Below, piece by piece: positions 1 through 5,284 of a DNA stretch of 5,284 bases; within the stretch, counting starts at the first letter, position 1, and every line of letters begins with the position of its first letter. The notes under the pieces are model-generated. The model was given only the letters and a program-made list of their open reading frames with translations, did no database searches and was not told where the DNA came from. Made by a program: the position numbers and the translations under genes. Origin of the DNA: an uncultured Collinsella sp. (GTDB lineage: Bacteria > Actinomycetota > Coriobacteriia > Coriobacteriales > Coriobacteriaceae); assembly GCA_900764025.1 (NCBI GenBank), contig CAAFMM010000294.1, forward strand, positions 1-5,284, given 5' to 3'.

Positions 1-1225
1 CGAAGGCGTCGGTGTCGTGGACACCGCAGAAACGGGAGCCGGGACGAGCCTGGTTGCGGCACTGGATGCCGTCCTCGGACACGTACTCGCAGCGGCGGAC
101 GTCCTCGTCCTCCTCGCCACCGATCAGGTCGGCGGCGGGCTCCTCGTGAACGGGAACGTTCTTGAGGATGTCGGCGGCAAGGGTCTCGGACTTGATGTCG
201 ATGTGCCAGCCGGTCAGGCGCGCGGCGAGGCGGGCGTTCTGGCCCTCCTTGCCGATGGCGAGGGACAGCTGGTCGTCGGGCACGATGACGCCGGCGTAGG
301 CCTTCTCCTCGTCAATGAGGACGCGAGTGACCTTGGCGGGCGACAGGGCGTTGGCGACGTAGACGGCAGGATCGGCATCCCAAAGGATGACGTCGACGCG
401 CTCGCCACGTAGCTCGCCCACGACAGCGCGAACACGGCTGCCCTTGGGGCCGACGCAGGCGCCCACGGGATCCAGACGGTCGTCGAGCGAGTGGACGGCG
501 ACCTTGGAGCGCTGGCCGGGCTCGCGGGCGATCGACTTGATCTGGACGGTGCCCTCATAGATCTCGGGCACCTCCTGCTCAAACAGACGACGCATGAGCT
601 CGGGGTGGGTACGGGAGATGACAATCGGCGGACGGCTGTGCTCGCCACGAACCGGCTGCAGGTTGGAGTTGGGGTCGCGAACGTCGATGATCACGGCCTT
701 GATGTGCTGGTTGTGCAGGTAGCGCTCGCCCATCGGACGCTCGTTGCGCTCGTTCTCGTAACGACGCTGGTCAAAATGCGGCAGCTCGGCCTCGACGCCA
801 TCGCGGATCTTGACGATCGTGAAGTCGGGCGTGGACTGCAGCACGGTACCGCTGATGAGGTCACCGATACGACCGGAGAACTCCTCGTAGATCTGCTCGC
901 GGGCGGAGTTGCGCACGATGGCGTTGATCTCGGCCTTGGCGTGCTGGGCGGCGATGCGGCTCGTGTTCTTGGGGGTGACGTCGATCTCCTCGAACTCGGT
1001 GAAGTTGCCCTCCTCGTCCATGGAATCGTCGATCGGCTCCAGACGGTAGACGTAGATCTTGCCGGTGGTGCGGTCGATGGTCACCTTGGCGCCCCACTCA
1101 AGATGCAGAATCTCGGCATAGCTCTTGGCGAGCGACTGCTCCAGGCGGTCGATCAGGTAGAGCTGGTCGATGTGCTTCTCCTGGCAAAGCTCCATCAGGG
1201 CGGACATCATGTCGGATGCTGCCAT
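1..1225 (-). CDS. nusA: Transcription termination/antitermination factor NusA (3' end beyond the window)
   Basis: NusA binds RNA polymerase and nascent RNA and modulates pausing, intrinsic termination and antitermination. The 408 visible codons show the family order: an N-terminal RNAP-binding domain (about residues 1-115), an S1 domain (about 117-185), KH1 (about 245-300, with the GPKG loop at 259-262 inside [14 protein letters not shown]) and KH2 (about 310-350, with GKEG at 325-328). After KH2 comes an acidic linker (about 361-376) and then a possible zinc motif, Cys379, Cys389, Cys400 and His403. The frame is still open at base 1, so the C-terminus is missing. The ATG lies 1 bp after the rimP stop. 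A purine-rich AAGGA sits 7 nt upstream inside the last rimP codons, so translation is probably coupled. The start is supported by the match to the usual NusA N-terminus. Family identity is near certain; the function of the tail is unknown. Confidence 0.97.
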   Translation of the reverse strand, partial: MAASDMMSALMELCQEKHIDQLYLIDRLEQSLAKSYAEILHLEWGAKVTIDRTTGKIYVYRLEPIDDSMDEEGNFTEFEEIDVTPKNTSRIAAQHAKAEINAIVRNSAREQIYEEFSGRIGDLISGTVLQSTPDFTIVKIRDGVEAELPHFDQRRYENERNERPMGERYLHNQHIKAVIIDVRDPNSNLQPVRGEHSRPPIVISRTHPELMRRLFEQEVPEIYEGTVQIKSIAREPGQRSKVAVHSLDDRLDPVGACVGPKGSRVRAVVGELRGERVDVILWDADPAVYVANALSPAKVTRVLIDEEKAYAGVIVPDDQLSLAIGKEGQNARLAARLTGWHIDIKSETLAADILKNVPVHEEPAADLIGGEEDEDVRRCEYVSEDGIQCRNQARPGSRFCGVHDTDAF

Positions 1226-1226
1226 C

Positions 1227-1721
1227 TTACTTTCCTTCCTTCGCGGGCTTGAAGTCGTAGGTGGGCTTCAACTTGCACTTTTTAACATCAGAGAAATCGA
1301 GGGTAACGGACTCGCCGCCCTCGAGCTCGAGGGTCACGTTCGTCTCGGTGGCGGCGGCAATCTTGCCGGCGTACTTGCGACGACCCTCGGTGGCGGTGGA
1401 GGTGAGCTCGCAGTTCTCGCCCACAAAGCGGGCAAAGTCGCACGGGCGGCGTAGCGGGCGCGCCATGCCCGGGCTCGACACCTCGAGCGTATAACTCGAA
1501 GAGATGGGGTCGAGCTCCTCAATCACATCGCCGACCCACTTGGTGTTGGCCGTGACGTCGTTGAGCGACAGGCTCTGACCCTCGGCACCCTCGATACGCA
1601 CACGCACGCAGGGGGCCTTGGTGGCACCCACGAGCTCGACGTCGACGATGTCGACATCGTGCTGGGGAGCGACGGCCTCGAGCGCGTCGATGATCGCCTG
1701 CTCGGTCTTGGTCTTGACCAT
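1227..1721 (-). CDS. rimP: Ribosome maturation factor RimP
   Basis: RimP (DUF150 family) is a cytoplasmic factor that assists 30S subunit maturation and is almost always encoded directly before nusA, as here. The 164-residue product has the normal family length. Its N-terminal alpha/beta domain (about 1-90) contains VDVELVG at 26-32 and ends in the hallmark YTLEVSSPGMARPL (77-90). The C-terminal part (about 91-155) is the beta-rich SH3-like domain. The chosen ATG has GGAGGT 6 nt upstream. An in-frame ATG six codons earlier (first base at 1739) lies upstream of and partly across that site, and the frame stays open further upstream without homology, so both are less likely starts. The stop is 1 bp from nusA, which indicates one transcript. 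Expression probably depends on the promoter at 1800-1828 and on passing the hairpin at 1742-1774. Confidence 0.96.
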   Translation of the reverse strand: MVKTKTEQAIIDALEAVAPQHDVDIVDVELVGATKAPCVRVRIEGAEGQSLSLNDVTANTKWVGDVIEELDPISSSYTLEVSSPGMARPLRRPCDFARFVGENCELTSTATEGRRKYAGKIAAATETNVTLELEGGESVTLDFSDVKKCKLKPTYDFKPAKEGK

Positions 1722-1727
1722 TGCGGC

Positions 1728-1733
1728 ACCTCC
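1728..1733 (-). promoter_or_regulatory. Ribosome binding site of rimP
   Basis: The minus strand reads GGAGGT followed by a 6-nt spacer and ATG. This near-perfect anti-16S match decides the rimP start at 1721. It begins only 8 nt after the U-run of the hairpin at 1742-1774, so a transcript stopped there would lack the site altogether. Confidence 0.85.
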
Positions 1734-1741
1734 ATCCATAC

Positions 1742-1774
1742 AAAAAAGAAGCGGGGCCGAAACCCCACTTCTTT
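1742..1774 (-). terminator. Intrinsic terminator in the rimP-nusA leader (probable attenuator)
   Basis: Read on the minus strand, AAAGAAGTGGGG and CCCCGCTTCTTT form a 12-bp stem around TTTCGG. The stem contains one U-G pair that would be an A-C mismatch in plus-strand RNA, which points to minus-strand use. The loop can also close as a UUCG tetraloop on a U-G pair. A run of six T ends the structure. The hairpin starts about 20 nt after the predicted transcription start and ends 20 nt before the rimP ATG, with no room for another promoter between. Any transcript entering rimP must therefore read through it. No clear competing antiterminator stem was found by eye, so the mechanism is open. Confidence 0.8.
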
Positions 1775-1790
1775 CAATTACAACTTCATT

Positions 1791-1831
1791 TGCAAGCAAA
1801 CTATACCAATAGCTGCGGAAACGTGCAAGCA
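1791..1831. repeat. Two direct copies of TGCAAGCA flanking the rimP promoter core
   Basis: The octamer TGCAAGCA occurs at 1791-1798 and 1824-1831 in the same orientation, 33 bp apart, about three helical turns. The first copy lies just downstream of the -10 hexamer, near the predicted start site, inside a longer symmetric TTTGC-AA-GCAAA (1789-1800). The second overlaps the -35 hexamer. The placement would suit a repressor binding the same face of the DNA, but two 8-bp matches can arise by chance. Confidence 0.4.
1800..1828 (-). promoter_or_regulatory. Sigma70-type promoter for rimP-nusA
   Basis: The minus strand has TTGCAC (1828-1823), a 17-nt spacer and TATAGT (1805-1800). Each hexamer is close to consensus and the spacing is optimal. 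The predicted start, near 1793, gives a leader of about 72 nt that contains the hairpin at 1742-1774. The site lies downstream of the leuS terminator, so rimP-nusA probably forms its own transcription unit. I saw no better -35/-10 pair between 1830 and 1914. Confidence 0.7.
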
Positions 1832-1914
1832 TAGTACGAATCTGCAGGTCAGCGTGCGCACAGCTTCTCCACAAGAATAGGACAATTGACCGCAGACATC
1901 AGGGCAGGTACATG

Positions 1915-1950
1915 AAAAACGAGGGACGACCCAACCGGATCGCCCCTCGT
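1915..1950 (-). terminator. Intrinsic terminator of leuS
   Basis: Starting 29 nt after the leuS stop, the minus strand can form a 14-bp stem (1950-1937 with 1932-1919) around a GGTT loop, followed by four more T after the final T of the stem. Two of the pairs are G-U and would be A-C mismatches in plus-strand RNA, so the structure is built for the minus strand. It separates leuS from the rimP-nusA unit. Confidence 0.88.
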
Positions 1951-1979
1951 CTTTTATGCGTCAGTTAAGCGCGCAGTGC

Positions 1980-4556
1980 TTACTTGACCACCAGGTTGAC
2001 CAGCTTGCCAGGCACGCAGATGGCCTTGACGACCGTCTTGCCCTCAAGCCACTTGGCAACGGCCTTCTCGGCGGCAGCCTGCATGTCCTCATTGGAGGCA
2101 TCGCGGGCAACGTCGACACGACCGCGGACCTTACCGAGCACCTGGACGACGATCTGCACCGTGTCCTCAACGGACTCGGCCAGGTCGAACTCGGGCCAGG
2201 CGGCGGTGTAGGCGTTGCCCTCGCAGCCGAGCGCCTCGTGCCACAGTTCGTCGGCCCAGAACGGGCAGATGGGAGCAAGGACGCTCACGATGTCCTTAGC
2301 CACGCCATAGCACAGCGCCTTGTCGCGGGCGGTACCCTCAGTGGCATTGAGGTAAGCGCTCGCCGCGTTGACGAGCTCCATGACAGCCGAGATCGCGGTG
2401 TTGAACTGGCCGCGATCGAAGTCCTCGGTGCACTTGGCGATGGTGCGGTGACGCTCGCGATAGAGCTTCATCGCAACCTCGTCGAGCGCGGACTTGTCGA
2501 AGGCCACGTTAGCGTCACCGGACTGGACGAGTTGCCAAACGATACGCCAAGCGCGCTTGATGAAGCGGTTGGCGCCCTCGACGGCCTTGGGATCCCAGTC
2601 GAAGTCCTTCTCGGGCGGGGCGATAAACAGGATCGCCAAACGCATGGTGTCGGCGCCGTAGGGCTCGATGACCGAGCTCGGGGGCACGACATTGCCCTTG
2701 GACTTGGACATGGTGTCACCGTTCTCGTCCTTAACCATGCCTTGGCACAGTAGGTTGGTGAAGGGCTCGTCCACGCTCAGCAGGCCCAGGTCGCGCAGGG
2801 CCTTGGTAAAGAAACGGCTGTAGAGCAGGTGCAGAATGGCATGCTCGATGCCACCGATGTAGTTATCGACGGGCATCCAACGGTCGGCGGCTTCCTTGGA
2901 GAAGGGCAGCTCGGTGTTGTGCGGGTCGGTATAGCGCAGGTAATACCAGCTGGAGCAGGTGAAGGTGTCCATGGTATCGGTCTCGCGCTTGGCCGGGCGA
3001 CCGCAGACCGGGCAGGTGGTCTCGTAGAACTCCTTGCACTCGGCGAGGGTCTCGCCTGCGCCCAGGTCCAGGTTCTCGGGCAGCGTCACCGGCAGCTGAT
3101 CCTCGGGCACGGGCACGATGCCGCAGTGCTCGCAGTGGATGGCCGGGATGGGGTTGCCCCAATAGCGCTGACGGGAAATAAGCCAGTCGCGCAGACGGAA
3201 CTCGACCTTGCGACGACCACAGCCCATGGCCTCGAGGTCGGCCACGATGGCAGCCTCGCCCTCGGAGTGCTTACCGCCGCGCATGCCGGTGTACTTGCCT
3301 GACTGGACGAGCGTGCCCTCGGCAGCGTGAGCGCAATCCCAGTCGACGGTCTCGGCATGGAAGGTATCGATGGTCTCGCCGCTGGCCTCGACGGCAGCGC
3401 GATCGTCATCGTCCAGGATGATCGGCACGATCGGCAGGCCGTACTTACGGGCAAACTCAAAGTCGCGCTGGTCGCCACAGGGAACGGCCATGACGGCGCC
3501 GGTGCCGTAGTCGGCAACGACATAATCGGCAACCCACACGGGGACCTTCTCGCCGTTGACGGGGTTCACCACATAGCGGCCCGTGAAGGCACCGTGCTTC
3601 TCGAGGGTACCCTGGGCACGCTCGACGGCAGAGATATGCTTGGAGTCCTCGACGATCTTGGTGACGGCATCCTCGTACTCCGTGCCCTCGACGAGCTCGT
3701 GCAGGCCGGCGTACTCGGGAGCCAGGACAAAGAAGGAGACACCAAAAAGGGTATCGGCACGCGTAGTGAAGACGGTGATCTTGCCCTCATCGCCCTCAAT
3801 GGGCTCGCCATCCTGGTCGCACAGGGTAAAGTCGACCTCGGCGCCCTCGGAGCGACCGATCCAGTTGGCCTGCATCTGCTTGACGCGCTCGGGCCAGCCG
3901 GGGAGCTTCTCCAGGTCGTCGAGCAGCTCCTGGGAGTACTCGGTAATCTTGAAGTACCACTGCTCCAGGTCGCGCTTCTCGGGCTCGGTGCCGCAGCGCC
4001 AGCACTTGCCCTCGGTGACCTGCTCGTTAGCCAGAACGGTCTTGCAGGTGGGGCACCAGTTGACCGGGTTCTTTTTGCGGTAGACCAGGCCCTTTTCCCA
4101 CAGCTTCTCAAAGATCCACTGACCCCAGCGGTAATAGTCGGGGCTGCAGGTCTTGACCATGCGATCCAGATCGTAGGAGAAGCCCATGCGCTTCATCGTG
4201 GCGAGCGCCTGGTCCATATTCTTATACGTCCAGGCGGCAGCCTGCGTATTGTGCTTGATGGCGGCGTTCTCGGCGGGCAGGCCAAAGGCGTCAAAGCCGA
4301 TGGGGTGCAGCACGTCATAACCGCGCATGCGAGCCTGACGGGCCATGGCATCGCCGATGGTATAGTTGCGCGCGTGGCCCATATGCAGGTCGCCCGACGG
4401 ATACGGGAACATCTCGAGCACGTACTTCTTGGGCTTGCTGTCGTCGGTGTCGACGGCAAAGAGGTTGGAGTCCTCCCAGGCCTTCATCCACCTGGACTCA
4501 ATGGCCTGCGCGTCGTAGGCAGGGATCTCGTCCTTATGATCTGTGCAATCGCACAT
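1980..4556 (-). CDS. leuS: Leucyl-tRNA synthetase (LeuRS, class Ia)
   Basis: LeuRS attaches leucine to tRNA-Leu with ATP in the cytoplasm and hydrolyses mischarged tRNA. The 858-residue product has normal bacterial length. In order: a Rossmann catalytic half with [20 protein letters not shown] (HIGH motif HMGH at 58-61); a zinc site C168, C171, C185, C188; the CP1 editing domain with [12 protein letters not shown] (261-272) and [19 protein letters not shown] (351-369, probable editing Asp362); a second pair of knuckles at C475/C478 and C515/C518; the signature loop TMSKS (615-619); an anticodon-binding helical region (about 650-790); and the C-terminal domain ending GKLVNLVVK. Thr replaces the first Lys of KMSKS. 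The large insertion before KMSKS seen in E. coli is absent. The ATG has AAAGGAG 5 nt upstream. The frame stays open upstream to a TTG at 4682, but that stretch is the inverted repeat and matches no part of LeuRS. Confidence 0.98.
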   Translation of the reverse strand: MCDCTDHKDEIPAYDAQAIESRWMKAWEDSNLFAVDTDDSKPKKYVLEMFPYPSGDLHMGHARNYTIGDAMARQARMRGYDVLHPIGFDAFGLPAENAAIKHNTQAAAWTYKNMDQALATMKRMGFSYDLDRMVKTCSPDYYRWGQWIFEKLWEKGLVYRKKNPVNWCPTCKTVLANEQVTEGKCWRCGTEPEKRDLEQWYFKITEYSQELLDDLEKLPGWPERVKQMQANWIGRSEGAEVDFTLCDQDGEPIEGDEGKITVFTTRADTLFGVSFFVLAPEYAGLHELVEGTEYEDAVTKIVEDSKHISAVERAQGTLEKHGAFTGRYVVNPVNGEKVPVWVADYVVADYGTGAVMAVPCGDQRDFEFARKYGLPIVPIILDDDDRAAVEASGETIDTFHAETVDWDCAHAAEGTLVQSGKYTGMRGGKHSEGEAAIVADLEAMGCGRRKVEFRLRDWLISRQRYWGNPIPAIHCEHCGIVPVPEDQLPVTLPENLDLGAGETLAECKEFYETTCPVCGRPAKRETDTMDTFTCSSWYYLRYTDPHNTELPFSKEAADRWMPVDNYIGGIEHAILHLLYSRFFTKALRDLGLLSVDEPFTNLLCQGMVKDENGDTMSKSKGNVVPPSSVIEPYGADTMRLAILFIAPPEKDFDWDPKAVEGANRFIKRAWRIVWQLVQSGDANVAFDKSALDEVAMKLYRERHRTIAKCTEDFDRGQFNTAISAVMELVNAASAYLNATEGTARDKALCYGVAKDIVSVLAPICPFWADELWHEALGCEGNAYTAAWPEFDLAESVEDTVQIVVQVLGKVRGRVDVARDASNEDMQAAAEKAVAKWLEGKTVVKAICVPGKLVNLVVK

Positions 4557-4561
4557 ATCAG

Positions 4562-4568
4562 CTCCTTT
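4562..4568 (-). promoter_or_regulatory. Ribosome binding site of leuS
   Basis: The minus strand reads AAAGGAG, a 5-nt spacer and ATG. It fixes the leuS start at 4556 rather than at an upstream in-frame codon. It lies 14 nt downstream of the long inverted repeat, so the repeat's own stem does not cover it. Its CAAAGG core (4569-4564) is also present in the downstream arm of the repeat. Confidence 0.8.
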
Positions 4569-4582
4569 GTTAGCTGGGTTGG

Positions 4583-4700
4583 GGCGGGGCGTTCTTACCT
4601 TTGCTCGCTGCTGCGGACAGTCCTGCTCGCACGAAGAGCACGTTAAGTGCTCTTCGGCTCGTGCGGAACTTGCAGCGAGCAAAGGTAAGAACGCCCCGCC
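4583..4700 (-). repeat. 118-bp inverted repeat with perfect 29-bp arms in the leuS leader
   Basis: Positions 4583-4611 and 4672-4700 are exact reverse complements over 29 bases, from GGCGGGGCG to GCAGCGAGC and back. The 60-base interior holds a second hairpin: GAAGAGCAC (4633-4641) pairs with GTGCTCTTC (4647-4655), and CGCAC (4628-4632) can pair with GTGCG (4661-4665) across a 5-base bulge. In leuS mRNA this would fold into one long arm. No U-run follows on the minus strand (the next bases are CCAACCC), so it is not an ordinary terminator. I see no T-box motif (the conserved GGGTGG...ACCGCG type) and no clear target-site duplication. It could be a small MITE or palindromic repeat, or a leuS regulatory or processing structure. 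Confidence 0.9.
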
Positions 4701-4718
4701 ACATCGTTAACTCGCATG

Positions 4719-4727
4719 ATGATAGCA
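4719..4727 (-). promoter_or_regulatory. Possible extended -10 promoter of leuS
   Basis: The minus strand reads TGCTATCAT, a TGn extension followed by TATCAT, which differs from TATAAT at one base. No convincing -35 lies 16-18 nt upstream; that DNA (GGCATC) is part of the hairpin at 4736-4770. The predicted start near 4712 gives a leader of about 155 nt that would contain the whole inverted repeat. Without this site leuS would depend on read-through from the IMP dehydrogenase gene. Confidence 0.4.
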
Positions 4728-4735
4728 AATACAAC

Positions 4736-4770
4736 AAGCGAGATGCCTGCGACTTGCAGGCATCTCGCTT
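4736..4770 (-). terminator. Probable terminator hairpin after the IMP dehydrogenase gene
   Basis: A perfect 15-bp stem, AAGCGAGATGCCTGC (4736-4750) with its complement (4756-4770), encloses a 5-base loop 48 nt after the guaB stop. On the minus strand it is followed by the moderately U-rich GTTGTATTTG; on the plus strand by TTATCT. The stem is strong but the tail is mediocre, so termination may be incomplete. A smaller 6-bp hairpin (4785-4799) lies between the gene and this one. Confidence 0.65.
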
Positions 4771-4818
4771 TATCTAAATAACGTGGTTGAAACTCAACCT
4801 TTATGTGAGGCTCTTACC

Positions 4819-5284
4819 TTATCGATAAGATACGGACTGCTGAGAATCCTTCACGACTACATCGTGGGCGCCGCCTTCGACGATTGAGGTGGAGCTTACC
4901 AGGGTCAGGCGTGCCTTCTCCTGGAGCTCGGGGATCGAGAGGGCACCGCAGTTGCACATCGTGGACTTGACCTTGTAGAGCGTACCGCCCACGCCGTCCT
5001 TGAGGGAGCCGGCGTAGGGAACGTAGGAGTCGACGCCCTCGACGAAGCTGAGCTTTGCGGCGCCGCCCAGGTCGTAACGCTGCCAGTTGCGGGCACGCGC
5101 AGAACCCTCGCCCCAGTACTCCTTCATGTACTGGCCATTGACGTTGACGCGCTCGGTCGGGCTCTCGTCAAAGCGGGCGAAGTAACGGCCCAGCATCATA
5201 AAGTCTGCACCCATGGCAAGGGCGAGCGTCATGTGGTAGTCGTAGACGATACCGCCGTCGGAGCACACAGGCACGTAGACGCCG
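4819..5284 (-). CDS. guaB: IMP dehydrogenase, C-terminal part (5' end beyond the window)
   Basis: IMP dehydrogenase oxidises IMP to XMP with NAD+, the committed step of guanine nucleotide synthesis. The visible 154 residues are the C-terminal third of the (beta/alpha)8 barrel. They contain the IMP-phosphate loops SDGGI (8-12) and MLGRYF (30-35), and the mobile flap [17 protein letters not shown] (58-74) with the Arg-Tyr pair (69-70) that matches the flap Arg-Tyr of characterised IMPDHs. The Glu-Gly-Gly (136-138) ligates the monovalent cation across the subunit interface in this family. The flap and the tail [19 protein letters not shown] to [13 protein letters not shown] resemble Tritrichomonas foetus IMPDH as I recall it more than the E. 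coli type. GMP reductase is unlikely because it lacks this flap. The catalytic Cys loop and any CBS domains lie outside the window. The product ends in TAA at 4821-4819. Confidence 0.92.
   Translation of the reverse strand, partial: GVYVPVCSDGGIVYDYHMTLALAMGADFMMLGRYFARFDESPTERVNVNGQYMKEYWGEGSARARNWQRYDLGGAAKLSFVEGVDSYVPYAGSLKDGVGGTLYKVKSTMCNCGALSIPELQEKARLTLVSSTSIVEGGAHDVVVKDSQQSVSYR

Noticed and set aside
491..1252. Plus-strand open frame (253 codons) opposite nusA.
   Set aside because: It is the antisense shadow of nusA with the same compositional bias and no recognisable domain.
1722..1874. Longer RimP beginning at an upstream codon as far as 1874 or at the ATG at 1739.
   Set aside because: The long form would translate through the promoter and terminator hairpin. 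The ATG at 1739 lies upstream of and abutting GGAGGT. The ATG at 1721 has ideal spacing and gives the standard family length.
1829..1914. A tRNA, small RNA or second promoter between the leuS terminator and the rimP promoter.
   Set aside because: No cloverleaf, no strong stem and no -35/-10 pair with good spacing were found on either strand.
1956..2753. Plus-strand open frame (265 codons) opposite the 3' part of leuS.
   Set aside because: Antisense shadow of leuS; no family resemblance.
3327..4646. Long plus-strand open frame (439 codons) opposite leuS.
   Set aside because: Its product is a low-complexity Gly/Leu/Val/Asp-rich shadow of the leuS codons, typical of GC-rich antisense frames; leuS on the other strand is unambiguous.
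4557..4682. In-frame N-terminal extension of LeuS from a TTG at 4682, adding 42 residues with several Cys.
   Set aside because: The stretch is the inverted repeat plus the ribosome binding site. It matches no LeuRS region, and AAAGGAG at proper spacing marks the ATG at 4556.
4557..4712. T-box riboswitch controlling leuS.
   Set aside because: No T-box consensus of the AGGGTGG...ACCGCG type and no terminator/antiterminator pair; the leader is dominated by one long symmetric hairpin.
4785..4799. Small hairpin GGTTGA-AAC-TCAACC after guaB.
   Set aside because: Only 6 bp with a 3-base loop and no U-run on the minus strand; too weak to call a terminator beside the 15-bp stem at 4736-4770.

Overview
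This window reads as chromosomal core DNA from a high-GC Gram-positive bacterium. My best guess is a member of the Coriobacteriia, of Collinsella type. That rests on GC-rich codon choice, the style of the LeuS and RimP proteins, and an IMP dehydrogenase that resembles the Tritrichomonas foetus enzyme as I remember it. The assignment is from memory of protein families and was not checked by a search. All four genes lie on the minus strand; I see no credible plus-strand gene.

Layout in the direction of transcription, from high to low coordinates. (1) The C-terminal 154 residues of an IMP dehydrogenase (guaB, 4819-5284; its start lies beyond the right edge), followed by a strong hairpin at 4736-4770 that probably ends its transcript. 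(2) A leuS leader with a possible extended -10 promoter (4719-4727) and a 118-bp inverted repeat with perfect 29-bp arms (4583-4700). (3) leuS, complete leucyl-tRNA synthetase (1980-4556, 858 aa), closed by an intrinsic terminator (1915-1950). (4) A leader with a good sigma70-type promoter (1800-1828), two copies of an octamer 33 bp apart, and an intrinsic terminator hairpin (1742-1774) squeezed between that promoter and the next ribosome binding site. (5) rimP (1227-1721, 164 aa), then nusA after a 1-bp gap (1-1225, 408 codons visible, C-terminus beyond the left edge).

The genes serve information processing: GTP supply (guaB), leucine charging of tRNA (leuS), 30S subunit maturation (rimP) and transcription elongation/termination (nusA). 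rimP-nusA is the usual start of the nusA-infB operon.

The most unusual content is in the two leaders and in the NusA tail. The terminator in the rimP-nusA leader must be passed by any transcript that reaches rimP, so it looks like an attenuator, and NusA itself is a natural candidate regulator. The leuS leader holds a long perfect inverted repeat that is neither an ordinary terminator nor a recognisable T-box. NusA carries a Cys/Cys/Cys/His motif after its second KH domain, where many Gram-positive NusA proteins end. No phage, insertion sequence, CRISPR array, tRNA or rRNA was seen, and no gene-free stretch exceeds 300 bases.
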